Source: Chryseobacterium senegalense
GTDB lineage: Bacteria; Bacteroidota; Bacteroidia; Flavobacteriales; Weeksellaceae
NCBI GenBank assembly: GCA_001403755.1
Contig: CYUH01000014.1
Span: forward strand, 124,001 to 188,000
Direction: 5' to 3'
DNA: 64,000 nt
The position numbers were made by a program, and so were the translations under genes. This document shows positions 62,127 to 64,000 of this stretch, piece after piece; position 1 is the stretch's first letter, and every line of letters begins with the position of its first letter. Under the pieces are notes generated by a model that was not told the DNA's origin, ran no database searches, and saw only the letters and a program-made list of their open reading frames with translations.

Positions 62127-62756
62127 GTGACGAAAAAATTACTTTACCTGCTTTTTTTAATGAGTTTGTTTTTTTCGCAAGCCCAGCAAAACCAAGAATT
62201 TAAAATAACGAAAGATTATTTTGATTATCAACGTCTTATGTTGAATAATGAATTTAAAAAGAAATTTGATTCCGAAACCAATTATGAAGAAAAAAGAAGC
62301 ATCAAGGAGAATTTTTCGGAGTTTATGGTGAAGCTCGACAGCATTCAGAATACTGCTTTTATTGCAACTTTAATTAAAGTAAAAAATCGGGAAGATTTAG
62401 ACAGAATAGCCTCTAGAAAAACCATGATCTATCACGCTGAAAATCCACAAAAGCAAATGCTGAACGAACAAGCAACCTATCCCGGAGGCTTCGAAATGCT
62501 TAGAAAACAAGTTGCTGATTTGTTTTATTCAGACTCGGTTTTGCCAGGCCAAAAACTATTAAAAACCAACGTAGTTTTCGTGGTTGAAAAGGATGGAAGC
62601 ATTAGCAGTGTGCGTGCGGAGGGAGACAATTTCACATTCAACCGGCAGGCTGAAATCGCTGTTTATCTTTTACCAGAGAAATTTTCTCCCGCGGTTGTCA
62701 ACGGAACCGCTGTTCGTTACAGGTTTCGTTTGCCTTTAGCAATGAATTTTGAGTAA
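62127..62756 (+). CDS. Secreted protein with TonB C-terminal-like domain
   Basis: Protein of 209 residues starting at a GTG (62127), which gives the signal peptide MTKKLLYLLFLMSLFFSQAQ; the first ATG would remove most of it. Residues about 20-100 are helical and charged. Residues about 112-209 resemble the C-terminal domain of TonB-type energy transducers (YPGGFEMLRKQVADLF, VNVVFVVEKDGSI-like strand, FSPAVVNGTAVRYRFRLPLAMNF). There is no inner-membrane anchor, so it cannot act as a normal TonB. Free TonB-C-like proteins are common in Bacteroidota and of unknown role. Confidence 0.72.
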   Translation: MTKKLLYLLFLMSLFFSQAQQNQEFKITKDYFDYQRLMLNNEFKKKFDSETNYEEKRSIKENFSEFMVKLDSIQNTAFIATLIKVKNREDLDRIASRKTMIYHAENPQKQMLNEQATYPGGFEMLRKQVADLFYSDSVLPGQKLLKTNVVFVVEKDGSISSVRAEGDNFTFNRQAEIAVYLLPEKFSPAVVNGTAVRYRFRLPLAMNFE

Positions 62757-62789
62757 AGTTTTTTCACTTTTTTAAACTTTTAACAAAGA

Positions 62790-63221
62790 ATGTTTACCGA
62801 CGAATATTATATGAAATTAGCGCTTCAGGAAGCGCAAATTGCTTTGGAAAAGGATGAGGTGCCCATCGGTTGCATCATCGTTTCCAACAATCGAGTGATC
62901 GCAAAAGCTCATAATCTTACCGAAGCTTTAAATGACGTTACGGCTCATGCAGAAATGCAAGCGATTACTTCTGCGACAAATTATTTGGGCGGAAAGTATC
63001 TTCAAAATTGTACGCTTTATGTTACGCTCGAACCTTGTGTAATGTGCTGTGGGGCGCTGAATTGGTCGCAAATTTCCAAAGTGGTTATCGGAGCGAGAGA
63101 TGAGCAGCGTGGTTTCATTAATAAAAATTTATCGCTACATCCAAAAACCGAATTGGTGGCTGGTGTGATGGAGAATGAATGTTCCGATTTGGTGAAAAAT
63201 TTCTTTAAAAGTAAAAGATAA
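62790..63221 (+). CDS. tadA: tRNA adenosine(34) deaminase / nucleoside deaminase
   Basis: Protein of 143 residues of the cytidine-deaminase fold. The zinc and catalytic motif is TAHAEMQAI (His53, Glu55), and the second is EPCVMCCGALNWS (Cys83, Cys86). It continues with KVVIGARDEQRGF, and LHPKTELVAGV is typical of TadA. It turns adenosine 34 of tRNA-Arg(ACG) into inosine; guanine deaminase activity cannot be excluded. It is convergent with clpC. Confidence 0.92.
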   Translation: MFTDEYYMKLALQEAQIALEKDEVPIGCIIVSNNRVIAKAHNLTEALNDVTAHAEMQAITSATNYLGGKYLQNCTLYVTLEPCVMCCGALNWSQISKVVIGARDEQRGFINKNLSLHPKTELVAGVMENECSDLVKNFFKSKR

Positions 63222-63242
63222 TAGCGCAGGTATTAAATCAAA

Positions 63243-63275
63243 AAGCCTTGTCAAAATAAATTGACAAGGCTTGTT
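63243..63275. terminator. Terminator between tadA and clpC
   Basis: Perfect 12-bp stem AAGCCTTGTCAA / TTGACAAGGCTT around AATAAA. The T run is better when read leftward (CTTTTTGA), so it mainly serves clpC. Confidence 0.85.
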
Positions 63276-63296
63276 ATTTGGTTCAATTTTGCAATA

Positions 63297-64000
63297 TTAT
63301 TTTGCGTTTTGCTTCTTTTTAACCTTTTCCGGAGCCAATCCGTCTTTAGTTTCATTTAGCTGTAAAACAACGGTTTCACCCTCCGAAAGTTGTTTGTTCA
63401 CGAGCATTTCTGCAAGTAGATCTTCGATGTATTTTTGGATCGCTCTTTTTAGCGGTCTTGCACCGAAATCTTTGTCCCAACCTTTTTCTGCGATAAATTC
63501 TTTCGCTTCCTGGGTGAGTTCAACGTGATAATTCAATTTTTCGAGACGGTTGTAAAGTTTGCTCAATTCTAAATCGATGATTTTTGTGATGTCTTCTTTC
63601 GCTAATGAGTTGAAGATTACGATATCGTCAATTCTGTTGAGGAATTCCGGAGCAAATGCTTTTTTAAGTGCATTTTCAATGGTGCTTCTCGCTCTTGCAT
63701 CAGTGTTAGATTTTTTTGCGGAAGTCCCAAATCCTACACCGTCACCGAAATCTTTCAGATCACGAGTTCCAATATTGGAGGTTAAAATGATGATTGTATT
63801 TCTAAAATCAATCTTTCTTCCTAAAGAATCGGTAACGAAACCTTCATCCAAAATCTGAAGCAGAATATTGAATACATCCGGATGCGCTTTTTCAATCTCA
63901 TCTAAAAGTACCACGGCATATGGTTTTCTGCGAACTGCTTCAGTCAGCTGTCCACCTTCCTCGTAGCCCACATATCCTGGAGGCGCGCCAACTAATCTGG
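63297..64000 (-). CDS. clpC: ATP-dependent Clp protease ATPase subunit ClpC, 5' part beyond window
   Basis: The visible 234 or so codons are the C-terminal part of an Hsp100 protein; the gene enters from the right edge. The frame reads RLVGAPPGYVGYEEGGQLTEAV, then the second AAA+ domain's VVLLDEIEKAHPDVFNILLQ (Walker B), SNIGTRDL (sensor 1) and DFGARPLKRAIQKYIEDLLAE (sensor 2 / D2-small). The short lysine-rich end KVKKKQNAK lacks long extensions. A ClpC assignment over ClpB rests on the SNIGTRDLKDFG segment and the partner pattern; the N domain is not visible. It feeds unfolded or adaptor-tagged proteins to ClpP. Confidence 0.9.
   Translation of the reverse strand, partial: RLVGAPPGYVGYEEGGQLTEAVRRKPYAVVLLDEIEKAHPDVFNILLQILDEGFVTDSLGRKIDFRNTIIILTSNIGTRDLKDFGDGVGFGTSAKKSNTDARARSTIENALKKAFAPEFLNRIDDIVIFNSLAKEDITKIIDLELSKLYNRLEKLNYHVELTQEAKEFIAEKGWDKDFGARPLKRAIQKYIEDLLAEMLVNKQLSEGETVVLQLNETKDGLAPEKVKKKQNAK

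Noticed and set aside
1..64000. CRISPR arrays, insertion sequences, prophage, tRNA or rRNA genes, toxin-antitoxin or defence genes
   Set aside because: I looked for direct repeats, transposase motifs, tRNA-like folds and known defence domains and saw none that could be supported.

Overview
The window is from an AT-rich genome of the Bacteroidota, most likely class Flavobacteriia and close to the Chryseobacterium group (Weeksellaceae). The evidence is a GLPGLI-family protein paired with a TonB-type outer-membrane protein, a GldH lipoprotein and an SprE/PorW-like lipoprotein (type IX secretion / gliding machinery), a fused MurF-alanine racemase, small 2TM-domain proteins, and many -7 elements of the Bacteroidota form TANNTTTG. 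The species assignment is inference. The window is almost entirely chromosomal housekeeping DNA. I found no insertion sequence, prophage, CRISPR array, rRNA or tRNA gene.

Layout. 1-5.2 kb: GLPGLI protein (cut by the window edge), DinB-like protein, large outer-membrane receptor, cupin/JmjC-like protein. 5.3-11.3 kb: M14 peptidase, PEGA-like lipoprotein, lepA, and an ECF sigma / membrane regulator / Spy-like operon. 11.4-15.8 kb: rightward run of a DUF2520-type dehydrogenase, KdsC-like phosphatase, maf and sprE/porW. 15.9-22.0 kb: leftward run tsaB, SDR, yraN, LD-carboxypeptidase, LysE-type exporter, rnr, rpiB. 22.0-22.65 kb: a 0.64-kb non-coding divergent region with DnaA-box-like sites. 22.65-32.5 kb: pgk, then the leftward run tdk, murF-alr, patatin/barrel protein, ybeY, mnmG, methyltransferase, with two parS palindromes on either side of mnmG. 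32.6-36.5 kb: an unknown acidic protein, a divergent MurC-like ligase, rsmI, fabG. 36.5-45.1 kb: exported unknown, guaC, surE, prc, and a LytS/LytR-type two-component locus with three small membrane proteins inside it. 45.1-53 kb: mnmA, a TonB receptor with a TPR-like partner, a SodC-like lipoprotein, a polytopic membrane protein and selO. 53-57.2 kb: ricT-like, gldH and pbp1A as one leftward operon. 57.5-63.2 kb: FadL/OmpP1, SGNH lipoprotein, prs, rplY, a TonB-C-like secreted protein, tadA; then the 3' end of clpC.

The strongest new inference is that the window is close to the replication origin. A perfect parS 16-mer and a 15/16 copy flank mnmG, and 2-4 kb away the rpiB-pgk intergenic region carries a perfect DnaA box, a second consensus box and AT-rich tracts. 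Other points are a nearly identical 30-bp promoter-region motif in front of both members of the GLPGLI/receptor pair (with a related third copy upstream of prc), the four-copy 2TM cassette inside a two-component operon, a MurC-like ligase with an altered P-loop, and a thymidine kinase that has lost most of its structural zinc cysteines.

Envelope biology dominates: peptidoglycan synthesis and turnover (murF-alr, MurC-like, pbp1A, LD-carboxypeptidase, prc), outer-membrane proteins (two TonB-type receptors, FadL, patatin-barrel) and secretion (sprE, gldH). It is interleaved with tRNA and ribosome maturation (tsaB, mnmG, mnmA, tadA, rsmI, ybeY, lepA, rplY) and nucleotide metabolism (tdk, guaC, surE, prs).
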